A stretch of 64,000 nt of DNA from Aliterella atlantica CENA595 (GTDB lineage: Bacteria; Cyanobacteriota; Cyanobacteriia; Cyanobacteriales; Chroococcidiopsidaceae): NCBI RefSeq assembly GCF_000952155.1, contig NZ_JYON01000019.1, forward strand, positions 40,202 through 104,201, in the 5' to 3' direction. The notes beneath the pieces were generated by a model. That model ran no database searches, had not been told where the DNA came from, and worked only from the letters and a program-made list of their open reading frames with translations. Made by a program: the position numbers and the translations under genes. How positions within the stretch are numbered: position 1 is the first letter of the stretch; each line of letters begins with the position of its first letter. Shown in pieces: positions 18,574 through 26,306 of the stretch.

Positions 18574-18804
18574 TATTTTCATAGCCAAAATATTAACAGT
18601 CTCATTACAAATCCAATCAAAATATGCAAGCTTAATAAACATTTATAAGTTGTCATTAAGTAAAACTAAGAGGATGTTTTCTTGACAACGATTTAAATTA
18701 CTATTAGGCTTATAAACGCTTGCTCATTAATATAATAGTGCTTATCAGCTATAAAATAAGTACCACCATTTGTCAGATATTACCCTAATTTAGGTAGTTT
18801 AATT

Positions 18805-20025
18805 ATGAGAATTATTACTCGTACTTCTACTTTATTTCTTACTTTTGCTTTTCTAGTTGCTGGTTGCAGTCAAACTCAAAATTCTACTTCAACTACAACA
18901 ACTACAACATCAACTACAACTACTTCTGCAAAGCCTATTCCTATCGGTATTGCTGTAGCGCAAACTAGCAATGTAGCGTTATTAGGTCAAGAACAAGTAG
19001 CTGGGGTAAAGATTGCTGAAAAGTATTTTAACGATAAAGGTGGCATCAATGGCACGCCGATTAAAGTAGTATTTCAAGATACTGCTGGCGATGAATCTGG
19101 CACAATTAATGCTTTTCAGACTTTAATTACTAGAGATAAAGTAGTAGGTATAGTAGGACCTACATTATCACAACAAGCATTTAGCGCTGACCCCATTGCT
19201 GAAAGGGCAAGAGTTCCCGTTTTAGGACCTTCTAATACTGCTAAGGGTATCCCGCAAATAGGTGAATATATTGCGCGTGTATCTGCACCTGTTTCTGTAG
19301 TAGCTCCTAATTCTGTAGCAGCAGCTATAAAAATTAATCCTAATACTAAAAAAGTAGCTGTATTCTACGCACAAAATGATGCATTTAGCAAGTCAGAAAC
19401 AGAGATCTTTCAGCAAACAGTGAAGGATAAAGGGCTTAATTTAGTTACAGTACAAAAGTTTCAAACTACCGATACTGACTTTCAAACCCAAGCAACAAAT
19501 GCAATTAATTTAAAACCAGATTTAATAATTATTTCTGGATTAGCATCTGATGGTGGTAATTTAATTAAACAATTGCGCGAACTTGGTTATAAAGGTTTAA
19601 TTATTGGTGGTAATGGTTTAAATACTTCAAATGTATTTGCTGTATGTAAAGCACTTTGCGATGGCGTAACCATAGCACAAGCTTATAGTCCCAATCATCC
19701 TGGAGAAATTAATAATGCCTTTCGCACTGCATATAGAGAGCAATATAAGAAAGAACCGCCGCAATTTAGCGCTCAAGCTTTTACGGCTGTGCAAGTATAT
19801 GTAGATGCACTCAAAGCTGTAGATGCAAAGACAAAAGTTAGTACGTTACCAATTGATAAATTAAGAACTGAATTAAACAAGCAGTTATTAGTAGGAAAAT
19901 ATCAAACTCCTTTAGGCGAAATTGCCTTTACCCCAGAAGGTGAGATTATCCAAAACGAATTTTATGTGGCGCAAATAGATATGAGTCCAGATGGCAATGC
20001 TGGTAAGTTTGCTTACATCAAATAG
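18805..20025 (+). CDS. livJ: Branched-chain/neutral amino acid ABC transporter, substrate-binding lipoprotein
   Basis: This periplasmic binding protein of the Leu/Ile/Val class (NatB-like in cyanobacteria) captures amino acids for the adjacent permeases. The signal peptide ends in the lipobox LVAGC, so Cys21 is lipidated. A Thr/Ser-rich linker (about residues 26-43), encoded by an ACA/ACT-rich microsatellite, tethers the domain. Binding-fold motifs include GQEQVAGVKIAEKYFNDKGGING and VGIVGPTLSQQAFSADPIAE. It is the first gene of the operon, with nine bases to the livH-type permease. Regulation could be nitrogen-linked, but I found no clear NtcA box upstream. Confidence 0.92.
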   Translation: MRIITRTSTLFLTFAFLVAGCSQTQNSTSTTTTTTSTTTTSAKPIPIGIAVAQTSNVALLGQEQVAGVKIAEKYFNDKGGINGTPIKVVFQDTAGDESGTINAFQTLITRDKVVGIVGPTLSQQAFSADPIAERARVPVLGPSNTAKGIPQIGEYIARVSAPVSVVAPNSVAAAIKINPNTKKVAVFYAQNDAFSKSETEIFQQTVKDKGLNLVTVQKFQTTDTDFQTQATNAINLKPDLIIISGLASDGGNLIKQLRELGYKGLIIGGNGLNTSNVFAVCKALCDGVTIAQAYSPNHPGEINNAFRTAYREQYKKEPPQFSAQAFTAVQVYVDALKAVDAKTKVSTLPIDKLRTELNKQLLVGKYQTPLGEIAFTPEGEIIQNEFYVAQIDMSPDGNAGKFAYIK

Positions 20026-20033
20026 CAAAAATT

Positions 20034-20984
20034 ATGGACATAACTATATTTTTGCAGCAGTTTTTAAACGGGTTATCTATCGGTAGCGCTTATGCTATTT
20101 TTGCTTTGGGTTATACGTTAATATTTTCAATTTTAGGAATTATTAATTTTGCTCATGGGGCAATTTTCACGCTAGGCGCTTACTTTACTTATACTTTAAT
20201 GGGTGGAGCTTTTGGTTTTAGCGGTTTATTAGCAAACGCAGCTTTACCTATACAATTGCCTTTTGCTTTTGCCCTAATTTTAGGTAGTATATTAGCTGGA
20301 TTAGTAGGCGTTGCGGTCGAACGTTTTGCCTTTCGCCCGTTGCGACGTAAAGGTTCCGATCCTTTGCTTACTGTTGTTTCTAGCTTAGGTGTTGCTGTTG
20401 TAATTGTAAACTTAATTCAGTATTTAGTGGGAGCAGAAAACTATACATTTCCTACTAACACTTATGGAAATTTACCACCAGCAATAAACTTCGGTACGGT
20501 AGAAAATCCTGTGCCAATTCGCACTGTGCAGGTAGTAATATTTTGCGTATCGGTAGTAATTTTACTTGTGCTTACCTATTTTATAAATAACACAAAATAT
20601 GGTAAAGCAATGCAGGCGATCGCTGAGGATGCAACTACAGCAAGCTTACTCGGAATAAATAGCGATCGCTTTATAGTTTTGACGTTTTTTATCAGCAGCT
20701 TCCTAGCTGGATTAGCAGGAACTTTGGTGGCTTCTAGCGTAAGTATTTCTGGTCCTTTTTTTGGTATTAATTTTGGTTTAAAAGGATTAGCTGTAATTGT
20801 ATTAGGCGGGTTAGGTAGTATTCCTGGCGCTGTATTGGGAGGCTTATTGATTGGCTTAATTGAGGCATTTGTTCCAGCAGAATATTCAGCCTATAAAGAT
20901 GCTGTTGCTTTTGGCATACTGTTTATTATGCTAGTAGTGCGTCCGCAAGGATTGCTGGGAAGGCGCTTGATTCAAAAAGTTTAG
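20034..20984 (+). CDS. livH: Branched-chain/neutral amino acid ABC transporter permease (LivH type)
   Basis: This 316-residue inner-membrane permease has about eight hydrophobic helices. LivH hallmarks are the N-terminal NGLSIGSAYAIFALGYTLIF and GIINFAHGAIFTLGAY, and the coupling loop KYGKAMQAIAEDATTASLLGIN that contacts the ATPases. The C-terminal VLGGLGSIPGAVLGGLLIG is typical. It follows the binding protein directly. Its normal partner livM is displaced 1.3 kb downstream by a cassette, which is unusual for this operon. In cyanobacterial nomenclature it corresponds to a Nat-I permease. Confidence 0.93.
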   Translation: MDITIFLQQFLNGLSIGSAYAIFALGYTLIFSILGIINFAHGAIFTLGAYFTYTLMGGAFGFSGLLANAALPIQLPFAFALILGSILAGLVGVAVERFAFRPLRRKGSDPLLTVVSSLGVAVVIVNLIQYLVGAENYTFPTNTYGNLPPAINFGTVENPVPIRTVQVVIFCVSVVILLVLTYFINNTKYGKAMQAIAEDATTASLLGINSDRFIVLTFFISSFLAGLAGTLVASSVSISGPFFGINFGLKGLAVIVLGGLGSIPGAVLGGLLIGLIEAFVPAEYSAYKDAVAFGILFIMLVVRPQGLLGRRLIQKV

Positions 20985-21107
20985 TTGAAACTAATAGAAA
21001 ATATCGCTCGGATCGTAATCCAATCCTTAAGTTATTTACTGAAACACGAGGTAAATTATGATACAACGGTAGTCTAACAATTTTGTGGCACAATTAAGGA
21101 GCGTGTT

Positions 21108-21299
21108 ATTCTACCAACAAACGAGCAAGCACAAGCCTGCCTTCGGGTTTGTCAAATGTTTTCTAACTGCTACCGAAACATTGAGCTTTTCCGTTTCGAC
21201 GAGCAGATAGGAGTTGTTTTCGTCTTTGCAGGAGAGGAACTACAGGTAATTATTAACTCTCAAGGACAATGGAGATTTTTGGATGCAACCGAACTTTGA
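21108..21299 (+). CDS. DUF6888-like small protein, apparently without a standard start codon
   Basis: A 63-codon frame encodes LPTNEQAQACLRVCQMFSNC and later FRFDEQIGVVFVFAGEELQ, ending WRFLDATEL. This matches my recollection of the DUF6888 family, which is paired with DUF6887 in cyanobacteria. No ATG, GTG or TTG exists at the expected start. An ATT at 21108-21110 lies six bases after AAGGAG, so either ATT initiates or the ATG has mutated. Its end overlaps the start of the DUF6887-like gene by 17 bases, which implies coupling. The function of the pair is unknown. Confidence 0.55.
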   Translation: MLPTNEQAQACLRVCQMFSNCYRNIELFRFDEQIGVVFVFAGEELQVIINSQGQWRFLDATEL

Positions 21300-21519
21300 G
21301 ACAATGACAAATGCACAGCTAATTGCCTATGCTCTTGCTCATCGGGAACACATAGAACCTCTGCGAGTTCTTTATCAACGTAGAACACCGGATGCAGAAG
21401 CTGTTTGGTTCAATCTTCCTCAAACAGAAGAGGAAGCAAAACAGCAGTTCGATCAGTTTAAGCAGATAGTTGCTCAGAAAGATAATAAGCGCAATAATTC
21501 TGGCACTTTATCAGAATAA
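21283..21519 (+). CDS. DUF6887-like small protein
   Basis: This 78-residue hydrophilic protein begins MQPNFETMTNAQLIAYALAH and has the conserved REHIEPLRVLYQRR segment. From memory this is the DUF6887 family, found next to DUF6888 in cyanobacterial accessory regions. A C-terminal helical tail (EEEAKQQFDQFKQIVAQKD) follows. The gene overlaps the upstream small gene and sits inside the amino acid transporter operon. A toxin-antitoxin-like role is possible but not shown. The Uma2 gene is convergent, with six bases between the stops. Confidence 0.6.
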   Translation: MQPNFETMTNAQLIAYALAHREHIEPLRVLYQRRTPDAEAVWFNLPQTEEEAKQQFDQFKQIVAQKDNKRNNSGTLSE

Positions 21520-21525
21520 ATTAAG

Positions 21526-22218
21526 TCACAAATCTGGATCTATTCCTTGCGATCGCAATTTCTCTTCTAACATTCGAGCGCGTTGTTCGGCTTGGATCGC
21601 ACGTTGTTCTGCTTGCTGCGCGTACTCTTGCGCTGTCAAATATCTTTGCCCTTGCTCGTTATACCAATATAACCAGTCGCGGGTAATTCCTTGATGCGTT
21701 CCTTCTTCTTTACCAATTCCTAAACCAATTTCTGGTATCCATACAGGATTACCTGGGAGCAAATCATAGCTACCTTCAACCAAGCGATAAACTTCTAATG
21801 GTGGCTTGCGACGGCGGCGAGGATTGTACACAGCGTAGTACAAAATTCCGATTTCAGCATACTTAGCCCTTTTTTTGCTGTATTCGCCGCGATAAGTCTC
21901 TGAAACGATTTCGATGACTAAAATAGGTAGTTGCTTTTCCTCCCAAACTAAATAACTTAAGCGCAAATCTTCATCAATTAGACGCTCAACCCCTAAACTT
22001 AAAAATCCATCAGGCACGATCGCAGGTTCATCAGGATCGTAATATACCCCCATATCAACACCAAAATACCAATCCCAACGATCTCCCCAGATTCTAGCTA
22101 GGATTTCTTCTAACAAAGTTGGAATTAGATGTTGCAGTTGATTATCTAGGGGAGTATCGTCAGAACTAGGTAAGTCCTCGGCAGTAGGCAAATATTGTTG
22201 CGAACGGTACTCGAACAT
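21526..22218 (-). CDS. Uma2 family endonuclease, antisense inside the Liv operon
   Basis: This 230-residue protein is a second Uma2/DUF820 member. Family features are VDMGVYYDPDEPAIVPDGFLSLG around residues 55-75 and the catalytic LPILVIEIVSETYRGEYSKKRAKYAEIGI around 95-125, with the acidic pair and lysines of the PD-(D/E)XK core. VYNPRRRRKPPLEVYRL follows. The C-terminal region (about 175-225) is a Gln/Arg-rich coiled coil (AQQAEQRAIQAEQRARMLEE) typical of the longer cyanobacterial forms. It runs opposite to the transporter operon, with 46 bases to the livM-type gene, and would generate antisense transcription. Confidence 0.85.
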   Translation of the reverse strand: MFEYRSQQYLPTAEDLPSSDDTPLDNQLQHLIPTLLEEILARIWGDRWDWYFGVDMGVYYDPDEPAIVPDGFLSLGVERLIDEDLRLSYLVWEEKQLPILVIEIVSETYRGEYSKKRAKYAEIGILYYAVYNPRRRRKPPLEVYRLVEGSYDLLPGNPVWIPEIGLGIGKEEGTHQGITRDWLYWYNEQGQRYLTAQEYAQQAEQRAIQAEQRARMLEEKLRSQGIDPDL

Positions 22219-22264
22219 GGTAAGTTGCCCCAGAACTATCTAACTTACATCTTATTAGCAAAAA

Positions 22265-23206
22265 ATGGCTGAATTTATCGCCACTTATGGAAATTTAATT
22301 GTCTCTATGGTACTAGGGGCAATGTTAGGGTTATCTCTATATTTACCCTTGATGGCTGGACAATTATCTCTAGCTAGTCCTGGATTTTATGCTTTAGGTG
22401 GTTATATTGCGGCAATTTTATCTACTAGCGTGTTTAAATCTTCTGCGCCATTATTTCCCATTCCCTTGTTGCTATTAGAGATGTTAATTGCTGGCGTAGT
22501 TTGCGGCATTTTGGGGATAGTAGTAGGTATTCCTGCGTTGCGCTTGAAGGGAATATATTTAGCGATCGCAACTATTGCTTTTGTCGAAGTTCTGCGCGTA
22601 GTATCCTTAAACTTAGAGATTACTGGCGGTGCAGTGGGGATTTTTGGCGTACCGCAACCATTTGAAAGTGCGATCGCTTATTTGTGGGTAGCTATACCTT
22701 TACTCTTACTTAGTATGGTATTTCTCTACCGTCTAGAGCAAATTAAAGTCGGTAGGGCTTTTGCAGCGATTCGAGAAGATGAACTAGCCGCCGATGCAAT
22801 GGGTATCAATCCTACATACTACAAAGTTCTTGCCTTTACTTTAGGCGCAATATTAGCAGGGATGGTAGGGGCAATTAGCGCTCACTTCTTAAACACCTGG
22901 AACGCCCGTCAAGGCACGTTTGATGCCAGTATTATCTATTTGACCTTTGTCTTGATTGGTGGCTCTAGAAGCTTTGTAGGACCCGTTTTAGGAGGTATGG
23001 TATTTACAGCACTACCTGAAGTATTAAGGGCAATTGCCGATACTAGCGGTTTACCTAGTGCGATCGCCCAATTTCTCCGCGATGGGCGTTTAATTATATT
23101 TGGGTTGCTGATTGTATTCGGTACGATATTTTTTCCTCAAGGTTTAGTAACGCCAGAATTGTTTAAAAAGTCAAAAGTTAAAAGTCAAAAGTTAAGAGAA
23201 CACTAG
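22265..23206 (+). CDS. livM: Branched-chain/neutral amino acid ABC transporter permease (LivM type)
   Basis: This 313-residue membrane protein is the second permease. Characteristic segments are LSLASPGFYALGGYIAAIL, GIPALRLKGIYLAIATIAFVE and the coupling loop IKVGRAFAAIREDELAADAMGIN. The LivM-type end is LTFVLIGGSRSFVGPVLGG. The last dozen residues (KKSKVKSQKLREH) are encoded by a heptamer repeat of AAAAGTC/AAAAGTT type and probably represent repeat invasion of the 3' end. Separated from livH by the inserted cassette, it must be expressed by read-through or its own promoter. Confidence 0.92.
   Translation: MAEFIATYGNLIVSMVLGAMLGLSLYLPLMAGQLSLASPGFYALGGYIAAILSTSVFKSSAPLFPIPLLLLEMLIAGVVCGILGIVVGIPALRLKGIYLAIATIAFVEVLRVVSLNLEITGGAVGIFGVPQPFESAIAYLWVAIPLLLLSMVFLYRLEQIKVGRAFAAIREDELAADAMGINPTYYKVLAFTLGAILAGMVGAISAHFLNTWNARQGTFDASIIYLTFVLIGGSRSFVGPVLGGMVFTALPEVLRAIADTSGLPSAIAQFLRDGRLIIFGLLIVFGTIFFPQGLVTPELFKKSKVKSQKLREH
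23165..23196. repeat. Heptamer tandem repeat (AAAAGTC/AAAAGTT)
   Basis: About four units of a seven-base repeat follow each other at the end of the livM-type gene. Short tandemly repeated heptamers are well known in filamentous and colonial cyanobacteria. This tract is translated as the lysine-rich C-terminus of the permease. Confidence 0.6.
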
Positions 23207-23295
23207 AACACACAACCAAATTTTCAACTACTTTTTCCTTGGCGCTTTTGGCGGTTCGTTTAAAAACCTTTTTCGCTACCCAATTAATTTATCTA

Positions 23296-24081
23296 ATGGA
23301 TGCAAGACTTAGCGATACTCCTCTTCTAGAAGTAAAAGCCTTAACTCGTAGCTTTGGTGGATTAATTGCGGTTAATAATGTTTCTTTTAATGTTAATAAT
23401 AATGAAATTTTTGGTTTAATTGGACCTAATGGTGCTGGTAAAACAACGTTGTTCAACCTCATCAGCGGCTTGATGCCACCTTCTAGCGGAGAATTAATTT
23501 ATCAAAATAAAGCGATCGCTAAACTTCGTCCTCATAAAATTGCTAGCTTGGGTATTGCGAGAACGTTTCAAAATATCCGCTTATTCGGCAACCTTTCAGC
23601 TTTGGAAAATGTAATTGTTGCTAGACATATTCATACTAATAGTAGCGTATTTACAGGCATATTAAATCTGCCACCTGCACCTGGGGAAGAAGCTAATACT
23701 AGGCAACAAGGCTTAGATTTATTGCAATTAGTAGGGCTGGGCGATCGCTTTGATGAAAAAGCTTGTAACTTTTCTTACGGCGATCAAAGAAGATTAGAAA
23801 TTGCCCGCGCTTTAGCTTTAAAACCTAAAATATTACTGCTAGATGAACCAGCAGCAGGGATGAATCCAAATGAGAAGCAAAATTTGAGTGCATTTATTCG
23901 ACAGATTTCTACTGAATTTAACTTGACAGTAATTTTAATCGAACATCACGTACCCCTAGTTATGGGATTATGCGATCGCATTGCTGTATTAAACTTTGGT
24001 AAACTAATTGCTTTGGGAAATCCAGCCGAAGTAAAAACCGATCCAGTTGTAATTGAAGCTTATTTAGGGGCGGAAGTATGA
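23296..24081 (+). CDS. livG: Branched-chain/neutral amino acid ABC transporter, ATP-binding protein (LivG type)
   Basis: This is one of the two cytosolic ATPases driving the transporter. It has Walker A GPNGAGKTT, signature FSYGDQRRLEIARAL and Walker B ILLLDEPAAGMNP, followed by the switch His in LIEHHVPLVMGLC. The AGMNP after Walker B and the C-terminal PAEVKTDPVVIEAYLG are LivG traits. The frame is open to a TTG at 23239, but the ATG at 23296 (MDARLSDTPLLEVKALTRSF) gives the usual length of 261 residues. Its stop overlaps the livF start (ATGA). Confidence 0.93.
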   Translation: MDARLSDTPLLEVKALTRSFGGLIAVNNVSFNVNNNEIFGLIGPNGAGKTTLFNLISGLMPPSSGELIYQNKAIAKLRPHKIASLGIARTFQNIRLFGNLSALENVIVARHIHTNSSVFTGILNLPPAPGEEANTRQQGLDLLQLVGLGDRFDEKACNFSYGDQRRLEIARALALKPKILLLDEPAAGMNPNEKQNLSAFIRQISTEFNLTVILIEHHVPLVMGLCDRIAVLNFGKLIALGNPAEVKTDPVVIEAYLGAEV

Positions 24082-24794
24082 CTGTTGCTGCACAAATTTT
24101 GGAAATTAAAAATTTATGCGTTAACTACGGCGGTATTCAAGCTTTAAAGAATATCGATTTACTTGTCAATAAAGGTGAGGTAGTAACGTTAATTGGCGCT
24201 AATGGTGCAGGTAAAAGTACGACATTACGGGCTATATCTAGATTAGTCAATTATCGGCAAGGAAATATATATTACAATGGACGCAATATTAGCCGCTATC
24301 CAGCTTATAAAGTAGTTAAGTTTGGTATTGCCCATTCTCCTGAAGGGCGAAAAATTCTTAGTCGATTAACTGTATTAGATAACTTAAATTTGGGAGCTTA
24401 TATTCGCTCAGATAATAGTATTAAAACAGATATAGACAGACAATTTCAACTTTTTCCCCGTCTGGCAGAACGTCGCAATCAATTAGCTGGAACCCTTAGC
24501 GGGGGAGAACAACAAATGCTAGCGATCGCTCGCGCTTTGATGAGTAAGCCGCAATTATTATTATTAGATGAACCAAGTTTAGGACTAGCACCTGCAATAG
24601 TGCGAGATATTTTTGCAATTATTCAAAATCTTCGTTCTACAGGTATTACGATACTTTTAGTCGAACAAAATGCTAACTTAGCTTTGCAAATTGCCGATCG
24701 CGGTTACGTATTAGAAGCAGGTTGTATTACCTTGTCAGGAAAAGCCGCAGACTTACTCAATGATGAACGAGTGAAAAAAGCTTATTTAGGATAA
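24078..24794 (+). CDS. livF: Branched-chain/neutral amino acid ABC transporter, ATP-binding protein (LivF type)
   Basis: This 238-residue ATPase partners LivG. It shows Walker A GANGAGKST, signature LSGGEQQMLAIARAL and Walker B LLLLDEPSLGLAP, with VEQNANLALQIADRGYVLE after it. PEGRKILSRLTVLDNL is the LivF-specific segment. Translation is coupled to livG by a four-base overlap. It completes a five-gene Nat/Liv transporter. DUF1823 follows after five bases and is probably cotranscribed. Confidence 0.94.
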   Translation: MTVAAQILEIKNLCVNYGGIQALKNIDLLVNKGEVVTLIGANGAGKSTTLRAISRLVNYRQGNIYYNGRNISRYPAYKVVKFGIAHSPEGRKILSRLTVLDNLNLGAYIRSDNSIKTDIDRQFQLFPRLAERRNQLAGTLSGGEQQMLAIARALMSKPQLLLLDEPSLGLAPAIVRDIFAIIQNLRSTGITILLVEQNANLALQIADRGYVLEAGCITLSGKAADLLNDERVKKAYLG

Positions 24795-24799
24795 ATTTT

Positions 24800-25168
24800 A
24801 TGTCTATACCAGCACTAAATACAGATACTATATGGGCTATTTTAAACGATGAAATTGACGACGCTACAGTAAATCAGTTGGTATGGCATTACTTAGGATA
24901 TCGCTATCAAGAGCAAACAAATTCTTGGGATAATACTCACGTTGCTTCAGATTGGCAAAGCGAATATCCAGAACCACCAGACTTTATTGACAGTCGCCCT
25001 GCAACTGTAAAATTGACTCGCTCAATTCCTGCTGAAAATAAGCAACTTTTAAAAGAAGAATTAGGGTTTAAAGGCTATAAGATAGGCGAATTTGGACCTA
25101 GACAAACTCGGCGGGCTACAGCAGCTAGTTGGCTACTAAGCTATATGAAGTTTAATAATATCTCATAG
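24800..25168 (+). CDS. DUF1823 family protein
   Basis: This 122-residue soluble protein belongs to DUF1823, a family confined to cyanobacteria and plastid-bearing plants, function unknown. Recognisable features are LNDEIDDATVNQLVWHYLGYR, the WQSEYPEPPDFIDSRPATV core, and the C-terminal LGFKGYKIGEFGPRQTRRAT followed by WLLSYMK. It lies five bases after the LivF gene, so it is likely the last gene of that transcript. The 3' end is part of an 86-bp sequence present again at 26239-26324. Its stop codon adjoins a fossil copy of the SRAP gene end on the opposite strand. Confidence 0.85.
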   Translation: MSIPALNTDTIWAILNDEIDDATVNQLVWHYLGYRYQEQTNSWDNTHVASDWQSEYPEPPDFIDSRPATVKLTRSIPAENKQLLKEELGFKGYKIGEFGPRQTRRATAASWLLSYMKFNNIS

Positions 25169-25186
25169 ACTGTTGATACATTCTGG
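25101..25186. repeat. Duplicated gene-junction segment, copy 1
   Basis: This 86-base segment covers the end of DUF1823 and the last eight codons, on the opposite strand, of an SRAP-type gene. It aligns without gaps to 26239-26324. The last 24 bases (25163-25186) are identical in both copies. The rest shows coding-type divergence that preserves the TAAxWxLSYMK motif. Confidence 0.75.
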
Positions 25187-25202
25187 TAGCACTTCCCACT
25201 TA

Positions 25203-25661
25203 CTACTGCTTTACAGCAACAGAATTAGATTGAGTAGCGATCGCAATTTCCATACTACCTTTCAAACTCATCCCCAAAGCTCTAGCCACTTTCATCATAC
25301 GGTCAAAACTAATTGCTGCATAGCGATCGGCTTCATAACGCTGAATTTGTTGTTCTTGAGTACCGATTTTTTCTGCTAGTTCTTTCTGCGTCATGCCTAA
25401 AATAATTCTGGCTTTGATTAGAACAACTGGTAGTTCGTTTATATCTGCAATTTGCAAAGTTTCGATACAGCCGCCCTTAAGTTCTTCGTACTCAGCAATT
25501 TCCTGTCTTAAACGAGCGATTAGCTTCTCATAGCTTTTCTTCTGCGATAGTACCTGCCGAGGATGTAATTTAGCATCTTGAAAATCGATATTAACTGATG
25601 CTTGCTCTAATTCCCTGAGTTTGGTTTGAGTAACCTTGTATTGACGTTCGTTTTGAATCAT
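25203..25661 (-). CDS. XRE-family helix-turn-helix protein (antitoxin-like)
   Basis: This 152-residue protein has a charged N-terminal coiled-coil region (about residues 5-60, LRELEQASVNIDFQ and IARLRQEIAEYEELKGG). An XRE-type HTH follows at about 80-135, with VLIKARIILGMTQKELAEKI then QEQQIQRYEADRYAAISFDR. This layout resembles HigA-like antitoxins. It follows, after 16 bases, a nucleotidyltransferase-like gene on the same strand that is frameshifted, so the pair looks like a module. It probably represses its own promoter. The whole cassette sits in a duplicated gene junction. Confidence 0.8.
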   Translation of the reverse strand: MIQNERQYKVTQTKLRELEQASVNIDFQDAKLHPRQVLSQKKSYEKLIARLRQEIAEYEELKGGCIETLQIADINELPVVLIKARIILGMTQKELAEKIGTQEQQIQRYEADRYAAISFDRMMKVARALGMSLKGSMEIAIATQSNSVAVKQ

Positions 25662-25677
25662 AAGTTTATCCTCTTAG

Positions 25678-26081
25678 TTAATCATTTAATTTTCTCGGAT
25701 CGAGGGCAACAACTCCTCTGGGATTACCCAACTTATCAGTTTGCAAGAATAGATCGTAACCAATGATAGGAAATAGTTCTCCACAAAAAACATCTTGTTG
25801 GGAATCGATATCTTCCACGAATAATGGATCGAGCAGATCGAAATCGAGTCCAAAATTGTCATAGTAAGCATCAAAATCTTGTGGTTCTTCTTTAGCAGAA
25901 ATAAAGCTCCCGCCAATAACGACGCGGGTACAACCAGCTATAGCTATTTCTGCAGGGCTGCGGCTAAACCTGTTGTCAATCTTTGCCTTTGGGGATTGGT
26001 TGCAAACCGTTGTATTAACTCCTGCCAGGAAATTTCATAGACTCCTGGCGGGAGATATCCTAGTTCATTAAATGGGGGCAT
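25678..26081 (-). pseudogene. DUF6932-like nucleotidyltransferase-fold gene with a one-base frameshift
   Basis: From an ATG at 26081 the frame reads MPPFNELGYLPPGVYEISWQ and continues to AAALQK, then hits a stop. Restoring one A in the run near 25945 allows the protein to continue through AIAGCTRVVIGGSFISAKEE, then PQDFDAYYDNFGLDFDLLDP, to a stop at 25678. The GGS-x10-DxD arrangement is the nucleotidyltransferase signature. The family resembles DUF6932. It is immediately upstream of the XRE gene, so the two may form a toxin-antitoxin-like pair. The lesion could be a real mutation or a base-calling error in a homopolymer. Confidence 0.65.
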
Positions 26082-26100
26082 TTAACAACCCAGCAAAAAA

Positions 26101-26129
26101 AGCGTGTTACAAGTTGATAATAACACTCT
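26101..26129 (-). terminator. Hairpin with T run on the minus strand
   Basis: Arms AGCGTGTTA and TAACACTCT pair with one mismatch around an 11-base loop. On the minus strand the hairpin is followed by seven T residues. It would end minus-strand transcription coming from the SRAP gene, before the nucleotidyltransferase-XRE pair. Confidence 0.45.
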
Positions 26130-26238
26130 TTTTGTTTTAAGAATTCGCTTGGATATCAAAAAACATTAGCTACCGTCTATACTCATGTCGGCGCGATGTT
26201 ACTAGCTTGACTAACACCTCTGTGCCATAAACTTTATC

Positions 26239-26306
26239 GACAAACTCAGATGACTACTGCAGCTAGATGGCAATTAAGTTATATGAAATCTCATCATGTT
26301 TCATAG
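26239..26306 (+). pseudogene. 3' fragment of a second, diverged DUF1823 gene
   Basis: The plus strand encodes RQTQMTTAARWQLSYMK and a short tail ending in TAG at 26304-26306. The intact gene has RQTRRATAASWLLSYMK at its end. The two align gap-free, and most differences are compatible with coding divergence. Upstream of 26239 the similarity disappears, so only the last 22 codons survive. It directly abuts the convergent SRAP gene, as the fossil copy 1 arrangement also implies. Confidence 0.65.

Noticed and set aside
18600..18804. NtcA-type GTA-N8-TAC site upstream of the amino acid transporter operon
   Set aside because: I looked for it because of the nitrogen link, but no sequence with the correct spacing was found. 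A TTGACA at 18682 lacks a good -10.
25686..25916. A 76-residue minus-strand frame upstream of the XRE gene
   Set aside because: It is the wrong frame of the frameshifted nucleotidyltransferase gene; the correct frame gives a family-like product.
26140..26215. A plus-strand peptide LGYQKTLATVYTHV that resembles the C-terminus of tyrosine recombinases
   Set aside because: The spacing between LG and YTHV is one residue short, no upstream catalytic Arg-His region exists, and the stretch is only about 20 codons. It is tempting because it lies at a cassette edge, but it is unsupported.
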